From contig KB912135.1 of NCBI GenBank assembly GCA_000383735.1, positions 1-64,000 of the forward strand: DNA of 64,000 nucleotides. Direction: 5' to 3'. Source of the stretch: Verrucomicrobia bacterium SCGC AAA164-M04. GTDB taxonomy: Bacteria; Verrucomicrobiota; Verrucomicrobiae; Verrucomicrobiales; Akkermansiaceae. The notes under the pieces were generated by a model that was given only the letters and a program-made list of their open reading frames with translations, was not told the origin of the DNA and did no database searches. Position 1 is the first letter of the stretch; every line of letters begins with the position of its first letter. A program made the position numbers and the translations under genes. Shown here piece after piece: positions 1 through 8,847 of the stretch.

Positions 1-1055
1 CGAGAACCCTTTTCGAGAAAGGGTTTTTGGCGGTCGACGATCTCACGCGCAATTGCGAGTATCGTTTCTTGTCGCTGGTCAATCGCGCGAATGACGGCTC
101 GACCATCTCGGATCTGATTGCGTAAGTAGTTTCGGGTTTTGCGGTCGTCGCCCGAACTTGAGAGGAGGTCCTTGTATTCGTCATTGATCCGGAGTCGTGG
201 GAGGTAGCTGCCGGTTAGGCTTGGTGTCCAGTTACCGGACTCTCCCGGTTTGATTTCGACGTCCGGCTGAACATAGGGGTTTCCGTTATTTTGAAAGCGT
301 GATCCAGGGGATGGATCTAGCGAGCGAATATGGTTGATGGCTTCAATGATTGTATCGAGAGGAAGGTGAAGCTTTTTTGCTATCTGGGGAAAATGATTGC
401 GGGCAATTTCATCAAGGTATTCATCAATAAGTTCTGCCTCAAGCCCGGCTCCCAGGCCTAGGTGATCAAGCTGGAGAAGAAGGCATTCGCGTAAGTCAGC
501 AGCGCCAACTCCTGGGGGGTCAAAATTTTGGATAGTGGCAAGAGCATCCTCAAGCCGTTCGAGTGGAATTTGAAGGTTGATTGCAAGATCTTGAAGAGGT
601 GAATCGAGATAGCCGTGGTCTGTAAGATTTCCAACAATTATCTTAGCGTCCCCTTGTTGCTCTGCTGAAAGTCCACTTTCTCGAATCTGCTCAGTTAAGT
701 GCTCTTGTAGGGTCAGGGGGGAGACGATCGAGTTGTAAAAGTGTTCGCGAGCCTCAATGGTGTCCTGTCCCATGCCCTGGTTGCGGCGTTCCATGATTGA
801 GAGATCACGCAGATCATCATCATAGCTTTCTTGCCAATCGTCGTAGTTATCGGGATCCTCAGTTTCTGTGTCTGTGATTTCGTCAAGTGAGTCGTGCTCT
901 GTGACGTCTTCAAGGACGGGGTTGGTCTCCATGGCTTGATGAAGTAACTGGCCTAACTCAAGAGTGTTAGCTTGCAGGATCTCCAGGCTCTGCCGCATTT
1001 GTGGGGCAAAGTTTTGTTGCTGATTTAGCGAATGTTGGAGTGAGGCTTCTGCCAT
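1..1055 (-). CDS. rpoN: RNA polymerase sigma-54 factor RpoN (5' part, runs off window)
   Basis: The minus strand reads open from an ATG at 1055 to the window edge, giving about 351 residues with no stop. The N-terminus has the Gln-rich region I of sigma-54 (QQQNFAPQMRQSLEILQ, close to residue 10). A long acidic region II follows (about residues 55-80), then the core-binding domain (SPLTLQEHLTEQI; NFDPPGVGAADLRECLLLQL; RSLDPSPGSRF). The DNA-binding HTH and the RpoN box would lie beyond position 1. Sigma-54 directs core polymerase to -24/-12 promoters and needs AAA+ activators to open them. A textbook sigma-54 site occurs in this window upstream of the P-II gene, so the factor is probably used for nitrogen control here. 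It is divergent from the pyrophosphorylase gene, with a 127-bp gap. Confidence 0.95.
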   Translation of the reverse strand, partial: MAEASLQHSLNQQQNFAPQMRQSLEILQANTLELGQLLHQAMETNPVLEDVTEHDSLDEITDTETEDPDNYDDWQESYDDDLRDLSIMERRNQGMGQDTIEAREHFYNSIVSPLTLQEHLTEQIRESGLSAEQQGDAKIIVGNLTDHGYLDSPLQDLAINLQIPLERLEDALATIQNFDPPGVGAADLRECLLLQLDHLGLGAGLEAELIDEYLDEIARNHFPQIAKKLHLPLDTIIEAINHIRSLDPSPGSRFQNNGNPYVQPDVEIKPGESGNWTPSLTGSYLPRLRINDEYKDLLSSSGDDRKTRNYLRNQIRDGRAVIRAIDQRQETILAIAREIVDRQKPFLEKGS

Positions 1056-1182
1056 GGCTGCGCTCAAGGATTACCTGAAATCCGCAATCTGTAAAGACGT
1101 AAGCATAGTTTGTGCCAAATTATAAAAAATATCACTTTCACGACTCTCGTGTTTCTGCGAAGAAGGGGCTCATAAAAAGCTT

Positions 1183-2574
1183 ATGAAGCCTCCCGTCGAT
1201 CAAATCCGCCAGAAAATGCAAGAACACGGAGTCATGCACTCTGCAATTTTAGCTTTTGTTCGGGCCTGCCAGCTCACGGCGAGCGGTCAATCAGGTTTGA
1301 TCCCCGAAAGCAAAATTACTCCGGCCCAGTCGGTAGTGGATTATCGTGAATTGGATCACTCGAATGCTTTTGATCCGAAGTTACTGGCGAGGACGGTAGT
1401 GATTAAATTGAATGGTGGTTTGGGGACTAGTATGGGGCTCGAAAAGGTGAAAAGTCTCTTGGAGGTACGTCCCGGAGTCGCATTCCTCGACTTGATGGCG
1501 CGTCAGATTCTGGCGCTCCGTGCCGACACCGGTGCCCAAGTTCGGTTTTTGCTCATGAATAGCAAATCAAGTAGTGATGACACTCAAAGATACTTGAGGG
1601 AAGCGGTGCCTGAAATTGGTGATCCGTCTGAGCTAGAGCTTCTTCAGAATTGGGTTCCAAAATTGGTTCGCGAAACTTTTGAACCGGTCATCCATTCAAC
1701 TAATCCCGAGTTGGAGTGGTGCCCGCCGGGGCATGCAGATATTTATCCAACTTTAAAAGGAAGTGGCTGGTTGGACCGTCTTTTGGCTGATGGGGTGAAA
1801 TATGCCTTCATCTCAAATAGTGACAACTTAGGAGCGGTTCTCGACTCGACCTTACTATCCTACTTCGCAGGGGGAAATATTCCTTTTTTGATGGAGGTGA
1901 CCCGACGGACTGAAGCCGACAAAAAGGGAGGTCATCTGGCGACTCGCAAGGGGGATGGGCGCTTACTTTTACGTGAGGTTGCTCAATGTCCAGATGCTGA
2001 CTTATCTAATTTCCAGAATGTTGAGCGTCATCAGTTTTTCAACACCAACAACATTTGGGTGAATCTCGAAGAATTGGAGACGCTCATGTCTGCTACTGGA
2101 GGGGTTCTAGAATTGCCGGTTATTAAAAATGCAAAAACGGTAGATTCTCGAGATTCCTCGTCTGCGGCGATCTTTCAGCTAGAGCAGGCTATGGGGTCAG
2201 CTATCGAATGCTTTGAGGGCGCCGCCGCCGTAAATGTGCCGCGAGCCCGCTTCGCTCCGGTAAAAGGAACAAGCGATCTGTTTGCCTTGCGCTCCGATGC
2301 CTATGAAGTTGGTGAAGACGGGCGGGTTCAGTTGGTTGGTTCTCGTCACGGCAAGCCGCCAGTGGTCAATTTTTCGTCGGAATATAAGTTAGTTGATGCC
2401 CTAGAAGATCTCGGCCAGCCATCTTTGCTTGAAGCCGATGTTCTAGAAATTTCGGGCCCCGTAAAGTTTGCGGAAGGTGTTGTGATTAGGGGGGAAGTGA
2501 CGATTTTAAATGACTCCAGCGAGGTGAAAATAATTAGCCCTGGAGTTTATTCGGATCAAATTTTGTCGCTTTAG
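1183..2574 (+). CDS. UTP--glucose-1-phosphate uridylyltransferase, UDPGP (eukaryotic-type) family
   Basis: This 463-residue protein belongs to the UDPGP family, which makes UDP-sugar from UTP and sugar-1-phosphate. The nucleotide-binding loop KLNGGLGTSMG is at residues 75-85, followed by the typical KVKSLLEVRPGVAFLDL. Further family blocks are HADIYPTLKGSGWLDRLL and FISNSDNLGAVLD (uridine/sugar site), and FFNTNNIWVNL. The C-terminus has the left-handed beta-helix character of the family (VKFAEGVVIRGEVTIL). This fold is unrelated to GalU, the usual bacterial enzyme. It starts at ATG 1183 and is followed 84 bp later by a HAD phosphatase, suggesting a sugar-phosphate pair. UDP-glucose is the expected product; UDP-GlcNAc specificity cannot be excluded from sequence alone. 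Confidence 0.9.
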   Translation: MKPPVDQIRQKMQEHGVMHSAILAFVRACQLTASGQSGLIPESKITPAQSVVDYRELDHSNAFDPKLLARTVVIKLNGGLGTSMGLEKVKSLLEVRPGVAFLDLMARQILALRADTGAQVRFLLMNSKSSSDDTQRYLREAVPEIGDPSELELLQNWVPKLVRETFEPVIHSTNPELEWCPPGHADIYPTLKGSGWLDRLLADGVKYAFISNSDNLGAVLDSTLLSYFAGGNIPFLMEVTRRTEADKKGGHLATRKGDGRLLLREVAQCPDADLSNFQNVERHQFFNTNNIWVNLEELETLMSATGGVLELPVIKNAKTVDSRDSSSAAIFQLEQAMGSAIECFEGAAAVNVPRARFAPVKGTSDLFALRSDAYEVGEDGRVQLVGSRHGKPPVVNFSSEYKLVDALEDLGQPSLLEADVLEISGPVKFAEGVVIRGEVTILNDSSEVKIISPGVYSDQILSL

Positions 2575-2658
2575 GACAGCGCCTATTTTGGTCACCCGAA
2601 TAACCGGTGCGATTGTTCCTTGTCAGTCGCGTAACTTTACTTCATTTCGCTTTCGGCG

Positions 2659-3267
2659 ATGAATCAAATTGAATTGAAAGTTCCCAAGCTGGATTACAAG
2701 GCCTTGATTTTTGATCTTGATGGGACACTCGTAAATTCGATGCCTGCGCACTTTAAAGCTTGGTGTAAAGCGCTCGAGGATCAAGGGCAGCCCGGTGTTT
2801 TCCCGGAGGATGTATTTTATGCAATGGGGGGACGTCCGACGAGGGATATCGTTGAAGTAATTAATGGTGAACAAGGTCTTCGTCTGGATGCTGACCAAGT
2901 GGCGTCCTCTAAAAAGCGTCACTACCTCAAAAATCTTTCGCTCGTCGAATTGATCCCTGCGGTTGCAAAGATTGCAGAGGAAAACCGGGGGAAGGTCCCC
3001 TTGGCTGTAGCGAGTGGAAGCTCCCGGGAAGTTGTGGAAAAAACTCTTCAGGTTCTTGGGATTTCCGATTGGTTTGATGAGGTGGTTTCCAGCAACGAAG
3101 TGCCCAACGGAAAGCCGGCTCCGGATGTCTTTTTGGAAGCGGCTTCACGGATTGGAATTGCTCCTGAAGATTGTGTTGTGTTTGAAGACGCTCGATCTGG
3201 AATCATCGCGGCGCGTGCAGCAGGGATGGAAGTGGTGGTAGTGCCGACGCATCTGCACCTCGACTAA
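2659..3267 (+). CDS. HAD-superfamily hydrolase, beta-phosphoglucomutase-like
   Basis: A 202-residue HAD protein. Motif I is DLDGTLVNS (residues 20-28), with the nucleophile and acid/base aspartates both present. The cap region has the phosphoglucomutase-like AMGGRPTRDI. Motif II falls in AVASGSSREVV, the motif III lysine in NGKPAPDVF, and motif IV is VVFEDARSGIIAARAAGM. These features fit the PGMB/YqaB/CbbY subfamily, which acts on small sugar phosphates. The substrate cannot be read from sequence. It lies between the UDPGP gene and the SWIM gene on the same strand (18 bp to the next start), so co-transcription is likely. Confidence 0.88.
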   Translation: MNQIELKVPKLDYKALIFDLDGTLVNSMPAHFKAWCKALEDQGQPGVFPEDVFYAMGGRPTRDIVEVINGEQGLRLDADQVASSKKRHYLKNLSLVELIPAVAKIAEENRGKVPLAVASGSSREVVEKTLQVLGISDWFDEVVSSNEVPNGKPAPDVFLEAASRIGIAPEDCVVFEDARSGIIAARAAGMEVVVVPTHLHLD

Positions 3268-3284
3268 TCATTGATTCGCTTTCT

Positions 3285-4157
3285 ATGAGTCATCTTGAGC
3301 TGACCCGAGACCTCCTGATGGATGTGGGCGGGCACGTCGAGATGAAAAAGGCTCGCGCGATTCATCGTCAAGGCGGTGTTAGGTCGGCTGAGTATCAGGA
3401 TGGAGTTCTTTTTGGTGAGACGCGGGTTGGGGGAAAGATGAAGAAGGTGAGGATGGAAATGATCTCTAAAACTCACATGGAAAATCACTGCACTTGCATG
3501 ATGGTGCGACGCGATGGACGAGTTTGTGCACACATCATGGCGATTGGTTTGGAGGTGATCGATCCTCAGCAAGTCACTGCAGAGGTGGAGGTGCTTGGCG
3601 TTCCAGTTGAAGATCGCTGGCCGAAATTGTCGGACGAGGGAAAGCCGCTCTCCCTTCAGGTGATGCTTCCTCTAAAGGTCGAGCCCTCCTGGGAGCGGGG
3701 CCATTTGATGACGGGGTTTGGTGCCGTGCTGGATGGCGAGGAGATTTTGCTGAGTGCCCTGCCGCAAGGTCCGTATCAAATCGGTGGTCACGATGAAGAG
3801 CTTTGGCGGGTTCTTCGGGAGTTGTTTCCAGTTGAAGCACCGGGAATTGTCAATTTAGATCAAGGTGGGTTTGGGCAGCTTCTTGAGGGAGTGATTGGGC
3901 ACCCTCGTGTCTTCTTTGGGAAGAGATCATCGGCATCAATTCAATCCAAGGGTTTGCGAGGACAGCTGAGTTTGAAGGGTGAGCGGATTGTGGCGAAGGC
4001 CGGGAATCTGGGCTTGTGGCAACTATCTGATTCTGAATTTCAACCAGTGGCTCCGGGCTTGCCGATGCGCTTTTATCCGGTGCTCATGCAAGGGCTGCGC
4101 GTTAGTGCGGCCGAAGCTCGTTACACGCTGGCGGAGCTTGAGCGGAAATACTCGTAA
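3285..4157 (+). CDS. SWIM zinc-finger protein, apparently the truncated N-terminus of a SNF2-family helicase
   Basis: This 290-residue protein has a SWIM finger, CTC-x9-CAH, near residues 67-81 (HCTCMMVRRDGRVCAHIMAI). The remaining roughly 200 residues resemble the region between the SWIM finger and the ATPase core of bacterial SNF2 helicases (ILLSALPQGPYQIGG; LLEGVIGHPRVFFGK; FQPVAPGLPMRFYPVL). The protein stops abruptly at AELERKYS, where I would expect the helicase to run on for several hundred residues. No helicase motif follows. The final 37 bp overlap the end of a minus-strand solute-binding-protein gene that also looks cut short, so both may end at a rearrangement or assembly junction. 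The SWIM motif is seen directly. The helicase origin is recalled family knowledge. A free-standing SWIM protein remains possible. Confidence 0.7.
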   Translation: MSHLELTRDLLMDVGGHVEMKKARAIHRQGGVRSAEYQDGVLFGETRVGGKMKKVRMEMISKTHMENHCTCMMVRRDGRVCAHIMAIGLEVIDPQQVTAEVEVLGVPVEDRWPKLSDEGKPLSLQVMLPLKVEPSWERGHLMTGFGAVLDGEEILLSALPQGPYQIGGHDEELWRVLRELFPVEAPGIVNLDQGGFGQLLEGVIGHPRVFFGKRSSASIQSKGLRGQLSLKGERIVAKAGNLGLWQLSDSEFQPVAPGLPMRFYPVLMQGLRVSAAEARYTLAELERKYS

Positions 4158-5776
4158 AATGAAAAGTAGGGAGGCTGCACAGCCCAAGCCACGGCGGTCA
4201 GTTCGAATTTCTTATCCATGGCATCAGTGAAAACAAGACTGGGGTCCTTACCATCAAGTATTAGATCAATCCCGGCCTTTTTAGCCTCATTCTTAAGAAT
4301 CCCCATGATATCGGTGTAAGTCTTAATCGAGTAGTGGCTGAGTGTGAACTCAAGCCTCGTCCCGTCCGCTTTGCGGAGCACACCATCATTCGCCTCCTCA
4401 GTAAATCCAGCTTTGGCAAAATACTCACGGGCTTTGGCAGGATCAAACGGCCAAGGCCTAACGTTGGGATTCACAAAATCACCATACCCATCAACAAATC
4501 CCGGGAGACGAGAATAGTCTCCCCAAAATTGCACCTGGATCACTTTATCATAATTCAACGCATGCGCTAAGCCGAGACGCACGTTAATATCCTTCAGCTT
4601 TTCGCGAGAGAGATTCATCTCGACTCCAAACTGAGCTCGAGGAAAATCATTATACCACCAGTGACGCTCAATATGCCCGTCATAGACCTGTTGAATCTCC
4701 GATTTCTCATACCAAGACTTTGGACCAGAAACGAGAGACATATCCAGAATCCCAGCCCGGAATAATTCAAATGCCTTATTTGGATCTCTAACAATCCGCC
4801 ACACAATCTTATCAGGATTGTAGCGATAGCGGTAAAACTTTTTATCGTTCCCCCACCAATCTTTCTTCCGGGTCAAGGTCACTGAGACCCCCTTGTTGAT
4901 ATCACCTTCAGCCACGTAGTAGGGGCCCGTAATTGGTTGATGTCGCCAATTATAACGATCCTCGTAATCAGGGCCAAATTCTTCGTAAAAATGGGGTGGA
5001 GCAGGAGGAAGATCACCGATCGTATTATACATTCCCAATTCACTTTTGGGACTCGGGAAAGAAATCGAGAAAGTGTGTTCGTTGTAAATCGTAATTTGGG
5101 CAATCTCTTCCCTAATATATTGTTTATAGTAAGGAGCCTTGGCGTAATCATGAGCCCGCAAATAAAGATTCACAGCATAGTCTTTCGCCTTAACAGCTTT
5201 GCCATCACTGTATGTCGCGTCTTGGTGCAGCTTGAAATACCAGGTCCTTTTATCTTCACTGTGTGCCCATTCCCGAGCCATCGCGGGAACAACCGAGCCA
5301 TTGAGACGGTTCAACCTTACGATTCCCAGTTGCACATCATCGTATAGTTCACTTCTGAGACCACTGTTAGCGTTAGGTCCGAAAGGTCTCATAGTGGGCG
5401 GCGGACTTGCGGTATAGTAGCGAAACACTCCGCCTTTTTTTGCAGCGGGATCCGAATCCTCCGGCTCATCTAACCCATCCTTCCATAATAGATCCCTTGG
5501 GAGATCTTCGATCTTCGAAAAATTAAAATAGTCACCCAAACCCAGACGCCTTTCATAACGCGCTATTGCTCCCTCAGCATCTTTCGCCTCAATTGAACCC
5601 GGCTCCGCTTTGGACAACTCCACCTTGGCTTCATCAATCTTTCCTGCAGCCCAACGCCTCATATAATCGTTGTATTTGGGAACATATTCATCAAAACCCA
5701 ATCCCCCTACGTAGGGGACTTCGTCCTCACCGCAACCGATCAGAAAAAATGGAATGAGAAGTAATAAACAACGCAT
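4121..5776 (-). CDS. ABC transporter periplasmic peptide-binding lipoprotein (SBP family 5), C-terminally truncated
   Basis: A 551-residue extracellular solute-binding protein of family 5 (OppA/YejA type). It begins MRCLLLLIPFFLIGCGED, a lipoprotein signal peptide with lipobox LIGC. Family blocks include SGLRSELYDDVQLGIVRLN, DATYSDGKAVKAKDYAVNL and INVRLGLAHALNYDKVIQ. It ends at PPYFSFYEYFRSSSASV. In the intact paralogue at 8848-10869 about 85 residues follow the equivalent EMW segment, so the C-terminal closing helices appear to be missing. The two upstream genes on this strand are YejE- and YejB-like permeases, with 6- and 4-bp gaps, so the three form one operon. No ATPase follows; the strand is taken over by the SWIM gene. 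The likely role is oligopeptide import, but this copy may not fold. Confidence 0.88.
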   Translation of the reverse strand: MRCLLLLIPFFLIGCGEDEVPYVGGLGFDEYVPKYNDYMRRWAAGKIDEAKVELSKAEPGSIEAKDAEGAIARYERRLGLGDYFNFSKIEDLPRDLLWKDGLDEPEDSDPAAKKGGVFRYYTASPPPTMRPFGPNANSGLRSELYDDVQLGIVRLNRLNGSVVPAMAREWAHSEDKRTWYFKLHQDATYSDGKAVKAKDYAVNLYLRAHDYAKAPYYKQYIREEIAQITIYNEHTFSISFPSPKSELGMYNTIGDLPPAPPHFYEEFGPDYEDRYNWRHQPITGPYYVAEGDINKGVSVTLTRKKDWWGNDKKFYRYRYNPDKIVWRIVRDPNKAFELFRAGILDMSLVSGPKSWYEKSEIQQVYDGHIERHWWYNDFPRAQFGVEMNLSREKLKDINVRLGLAHALNYDKVIQVQFWGDYSRLPGFVDGYGDFVNPNVRPWPFDPAKAREYFAKAGFTEEANDGVLRKADGTRLEFTLSHYSIKTYTDIMGILKNEAKKAGIDLILDGKDPSLVFTDAMDKKFELTAVAWAVQPPYFSFYEYFRSSSASV

Positions 5777-5782
5777 GGTTCA

Positions 5783-7333
5783 CTAACGATAAAAGGTGTA
5801 TTTTTTAGGATCAAAAGCTTCGCGAATCGCCTCCCCCACAAAAGTCACAAGAACTAACAAAAAGACAAGGCAAGCAAACGCCGCACTCACCAACCATGGC
5901 GAAGAGAGCGAAGAAAGCCCATCTTTTAAGAGCTTCCCCCAACTAGCCAGGTCAGAAGGAACAAAGCCAAGATAATCGAGAGCGGTGAGAGACAAGATTA
6001 CCCCGGAAATAGAAAACGGAATCAAAGTTACTAAAATAGCAACCGTATTTGGCATGAGGTGTCTGAACAAAATTCGCGGCACGCCAGCCCCTAAAACCTG
6101 GCTGGCTGCAATATAATCGCGGGCCTTTTCCTTAAGGGCCGCTGTCCGCATTAAGTTCGTCATCCCCATCCAACCGAAGACTGCCAGAAGAAGCAGGATA
6201 AGATAAAATCCAAGGCGATCTTTATATTGCGGAGGAACGCCTAGAGTCACGATGATGACGAGAAATAAAAAAGGAATATTTGCTAATACCTCAATCAACC
6301 GTTGGACCACGAGGTCAAACCAGCCTCCAAAATAACCCATCAAGAGACCGACAGAAATCCCAATAAAGTAAACGATCGGAATATAAATTAAGGCTGCTTT
6401 GAAATTCACTTGAAGCCCTCCGAAAAGATAAGCGAGCACATCGTCACCTTGTGAGGTCGTGCCCAGAGGAAACTCCCATTTGGGCTCCGAAGGTGGATAG
6501 CTGACATCATATTCCTGATTCTCACTCAATCCCATAAAGTCTACCAATGTTCCTTCGCCCGTAAACTCCTCCGAACCATCGACCAATTTCCCCCCTGCGT
6601 ATTTCGCTTGATAAACACGATTCTCATTCTCATCCCAACCTTGTACACTTCCTTGTCTGAGACCTTTACGGTAGGTAAACCTAAGATGCGGCTTTTCGGG
6701 TCGCTCCGAGTCAAAAAGTCGTGTTCCCAAACCCTTATAGTCATTCTCCGAAGGATTAATCGACCTACCTAGCGCTTTGATGATGTCACCAGTCGGAGCA
6801 TAAGGTCGGAGTGGGAGAAACACGTTGTAATTCTCCTTCTTTTTCAACTCACGATAATCTGGTTCTAAATCCGCTTCCCCACCTTCAATAATACCGAAGT
6901 CTTTGTTCTTTTCGAGCTTCGTTGTGAATGCCGGAAAGGTCCACGACCCTTTATATTCAACAGCAAGAGCCTCCTTTCCCACCACGACCTGATCGAGAGC
7001 TGCGAAACCAGCTAACCCTATAAGAATCAAGAACGAATAGTAGCCACGCTTAATGGCCTTGAATCGTTGAATTTTGCGGATTGTAACAGGATTAGGCGGA
7101 CCACTCTTGATCTTAGAAATGACCAACCAAACGCCAAAAAGAAATAACACGGTTGCCGTCACATCACCGGCATTCTCAATGAGAAACTTCAGCGGCTGAA
7201 ACAAAACAAGTTCACCTGCTGTTCTGCTCAGATTATACCCCCAACTAATTGTAGGCAACATTAGGCCTAATTGCTCAGCCACAAAGCTAACAACAGCTAC
7301 AAGCATAAGTGAGGTTCCGATCAAGAGCTTCAT
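5783..7333 (-). CDS. yejE: Peptide/microcin C-type ABC transporter permease, YejE-like
   Basis: A 516-residue inner-membrane permease. The C-terminal half (about 310-510) is a binding-protein-dependent permease domain. It contains the EAA-type coupling loop AASQVLGAGVPRILFRHLMPN and the family blocks EFPLGTTSQGDDVLAYL and DYLGFVPSDLASWGKLL. The N-terminus has extra membrane segments, then a large exported loop whose phrases EALAVEYKGSWTFPAF and EADLEPDYREL match the YejE loop. This protein is much longer than E. coli YejE (about 340 residues). Around residues 215-265 the loop has a repeated Y..G...G pattern like MORN repeats. It sits between the YejB-like permease (4 bp upstream) and the binding protein (6 bp downstream). 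An ATPase must come from elsewhere. Confidence 0.88.
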   Translation of the reverse strand: MKLLIGTSLMLVAVVSFVAEQLGLMLPTISWGYNLSRTAGELVLFQPLKFLIENAGDVTATVLFLFGVWLVISKIKSGPPNPVTIRKIQRFKAIKRGYYSFLILIGLAGFAALDQVVVGKEALAVEYKGSWTFPAFTTKLEKNKDFGIIEGGEADLEPDYRELKKKENYNVFLPLRPYAPTGDIIKALGRSINPSENDYKGLGTRLFDSERPEKPHLRFTYRKGLRQGSVQGWDENENRVYQAKYAGGKLVDGSEEFTGEGTLVDFMGLSENQEYDVSYPPSEPKWEFPLGTTSQGDDVLAYLFGGLQVNFKAALIYIPIVYFIGISVGLLMGYFGGWFDLVVQRLIEVLANIPFLFLVIIVTLGVPPQYKDRLGFYLILLLLAVFGWMGMTNLMRTAALKEKARDYIAASQVLGAGVPRILFRHLMPNTVAILVTLIPFSISGVILSLTALDYLGFVPSDLASWGKLLKDGLSSLSSPWLVSAAFACLVFLLVLVTFVGEAIREAFDPKKYTFYR

Positions 7334-7337
7334 GGCT

Positions 7338-8726
7338 TTAGTGAAATTTTACACGGGGATCCACGAAAGCGACTATCACGTCCGAGAGAATGTTCCCCAT
7401 AACCATAAGAAATGAAGCTACAGTCAGCGTTCCCATAATCAGCATCTGATCAGGCGCAGTGATCGCTCGGAATTGAAGGAGACCGAAACCTTGGATATCA
7501 AAGACCGTCTCAATAAGTAGACTTCCCGTCACAATCAGAGTGATTAACTGTCCAAGACTGGAAGCAATCGGGATAAAGGAATTTCGAAAGGCATGATTAA
7601 AAACAGCTCGATTAAATCCAACCCCCTTAGCAACCGCAGTGCGAACGTAGTCAGCAGCAAGATTATCCATCAGGTTGTTCTTCATCATCATTGTCATCCA
7701 AGCAAAAGCGCCCACCAGGTAGCTCACTAATGGCAACACCGAGTGCCATGCCAGATCCTTAATTTTCCCAAACGCACTCATCGAATCAAAATTCTCCGAA
7801 GTGAGCCCGATCATTGGAAAGATGGGCTTCACCGCGCCAAAATAGACAAGCGCCAACGCACCGAGAGCAAATCCAGGAATCGCATACCCCAAAAAAATCA
7901 AAATCGAACTTACGTTGTCGATTGGAGTACGATGTTTAATTGCCTTTAAGATCCCTAAGGGAAGGCAAATGCCGTAGCTGAAAATTGAAGTTAAAATACC
8001 AAAGTAAAGTGCAACCGGCATCCGCGAGATTATTAAATCGCTCACTGGCTCACCAAATACCGAGGATCGACCAAAGTCTCCTTGAAGAAGGCCAGATTTA
8101 CGGGACTTATAGATGACCGCACGAGGGACATAGTTATCTACCGTTTTGTTGGTCGTTCCCTTTTCCCGCTTCAAATGAGCATCAAAGCGTAATTGAGCTG
8201 GCTCATAACGCACTTCCCAACCCTCATCGGCAATTGCTTGCCAATCCGCCATTGGCTTGCGACGGTCTGCAAAGCGGGCCCATTCAATTTTCTCGTCTTT
8301 TCGTTGAACTACCACCGGTCGTCCCGTTCCTGCTAAACTAATCAAAACCTGTTTTTCCGGGTCTTCCACATAACTGGTTCCAATTGTCTCCTCACTTACC
8401 TTCGACCCCTGGGTAGCAGGCTTAAAGTCAGCCTCGCTATGCAATCTCTCCCTCGGCCAGCCCCCCAACCAAGTCAGATAGGCCAATGGAGTCGGCTTAT
8501 CCCATAAAAACTCGCGTTCAAATTCCTCAATCTGCTCTTCGGTCAATGCTCCACCCCCACCTTTTCCACTCCCCCCGCCACCATCAGTGGTTCCGGCAGC
8601 GGCTGCTTGCAACTCCTTCGCCAAAGGACTCCCAGGCATCACCCTAGTAATTGCAAAAACAAGGAAAGTGACCCCCAGCACGGTCAACGGGACCAGTAGC
8701 AATCGGCGGAGGAAATAGACTTTCAT
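7338..8726 (-). CDS. yejB: Peptide/microcin C-type ABC transporter permease, YejB-like
   Basis: A 462-residue DppB/OppB-class permease. It begins with the classic TM1 motif, LLLVPLTVLGVTFLVFAITRVMPGSP (positions about 9-34). A long hydrophilic insert (about residues 40-215) follows, then the permease domain with the coupling loop RTAVAKGVGFNRAVFNHAFRN and the C-terminal FDIQGFGLLQFRAI block. The insert includes EREFLWDKPTPLAYLTWLGG, typical of YejB, and a Gly-rich stretch (GGGGSGKGGGG). It is the first gene of the minus-strand cluster. It is divergent from the Opp-type cluster across 121 bp, which must hold both promoters. It forms the translocation channel with the YejE-like partner. Confidence 0.9.
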   Translation of the reverse strand: MKVYFLRRLLLVPLTVLGVTFLVFAITRVMPGSPLAKELQAAAAGTTDGGGGSGKGGGGALTEEQIEEFEREFLWDKPTPLAYLTWLGGWPRERLHSEADFKPATQGSKVSEETIGTSYVEDPEKQVLISLAGTGRPVVVQRKDEKIEWARFADRRKPMADWQAIADEGWEVRYEPAQLRFDAHLKREKGTTNKTVDNYVPRAVIYKSRKSGLLQGDFGRSSVFGEPVSDLIISRMPVALYFGILTSIFSYGICLPLGILKAIKHRTPIDNVSSILIFLGYAIPGFALGALALVYFGAVKPIFPMIGLTSENFDSMSAFGKIKDLAWHSVLPLVSYLVGAFAWMTMMMKNNLMDNLAADYVRTAVAKGVGFNRAVFNHAFRNSFIPIASSLGQLITLIVTGSLLIETVFDIQGFGLLQFRAITAPDQMLIMGTLTVASFLMVMGNILSDVIVAFVDPRVKFH

Positions 8727-8847
8727 TATAAGAGGGTCAGCAACTTAACCCACAGGGTTTTCCTTCTTTTCCACCGCTTATGTCAAACCAAAGTCTCTCA
8801 ATATAAAAATTCATTCCATTTTTAGCAATTTTGTCCAGTGTTTCACC

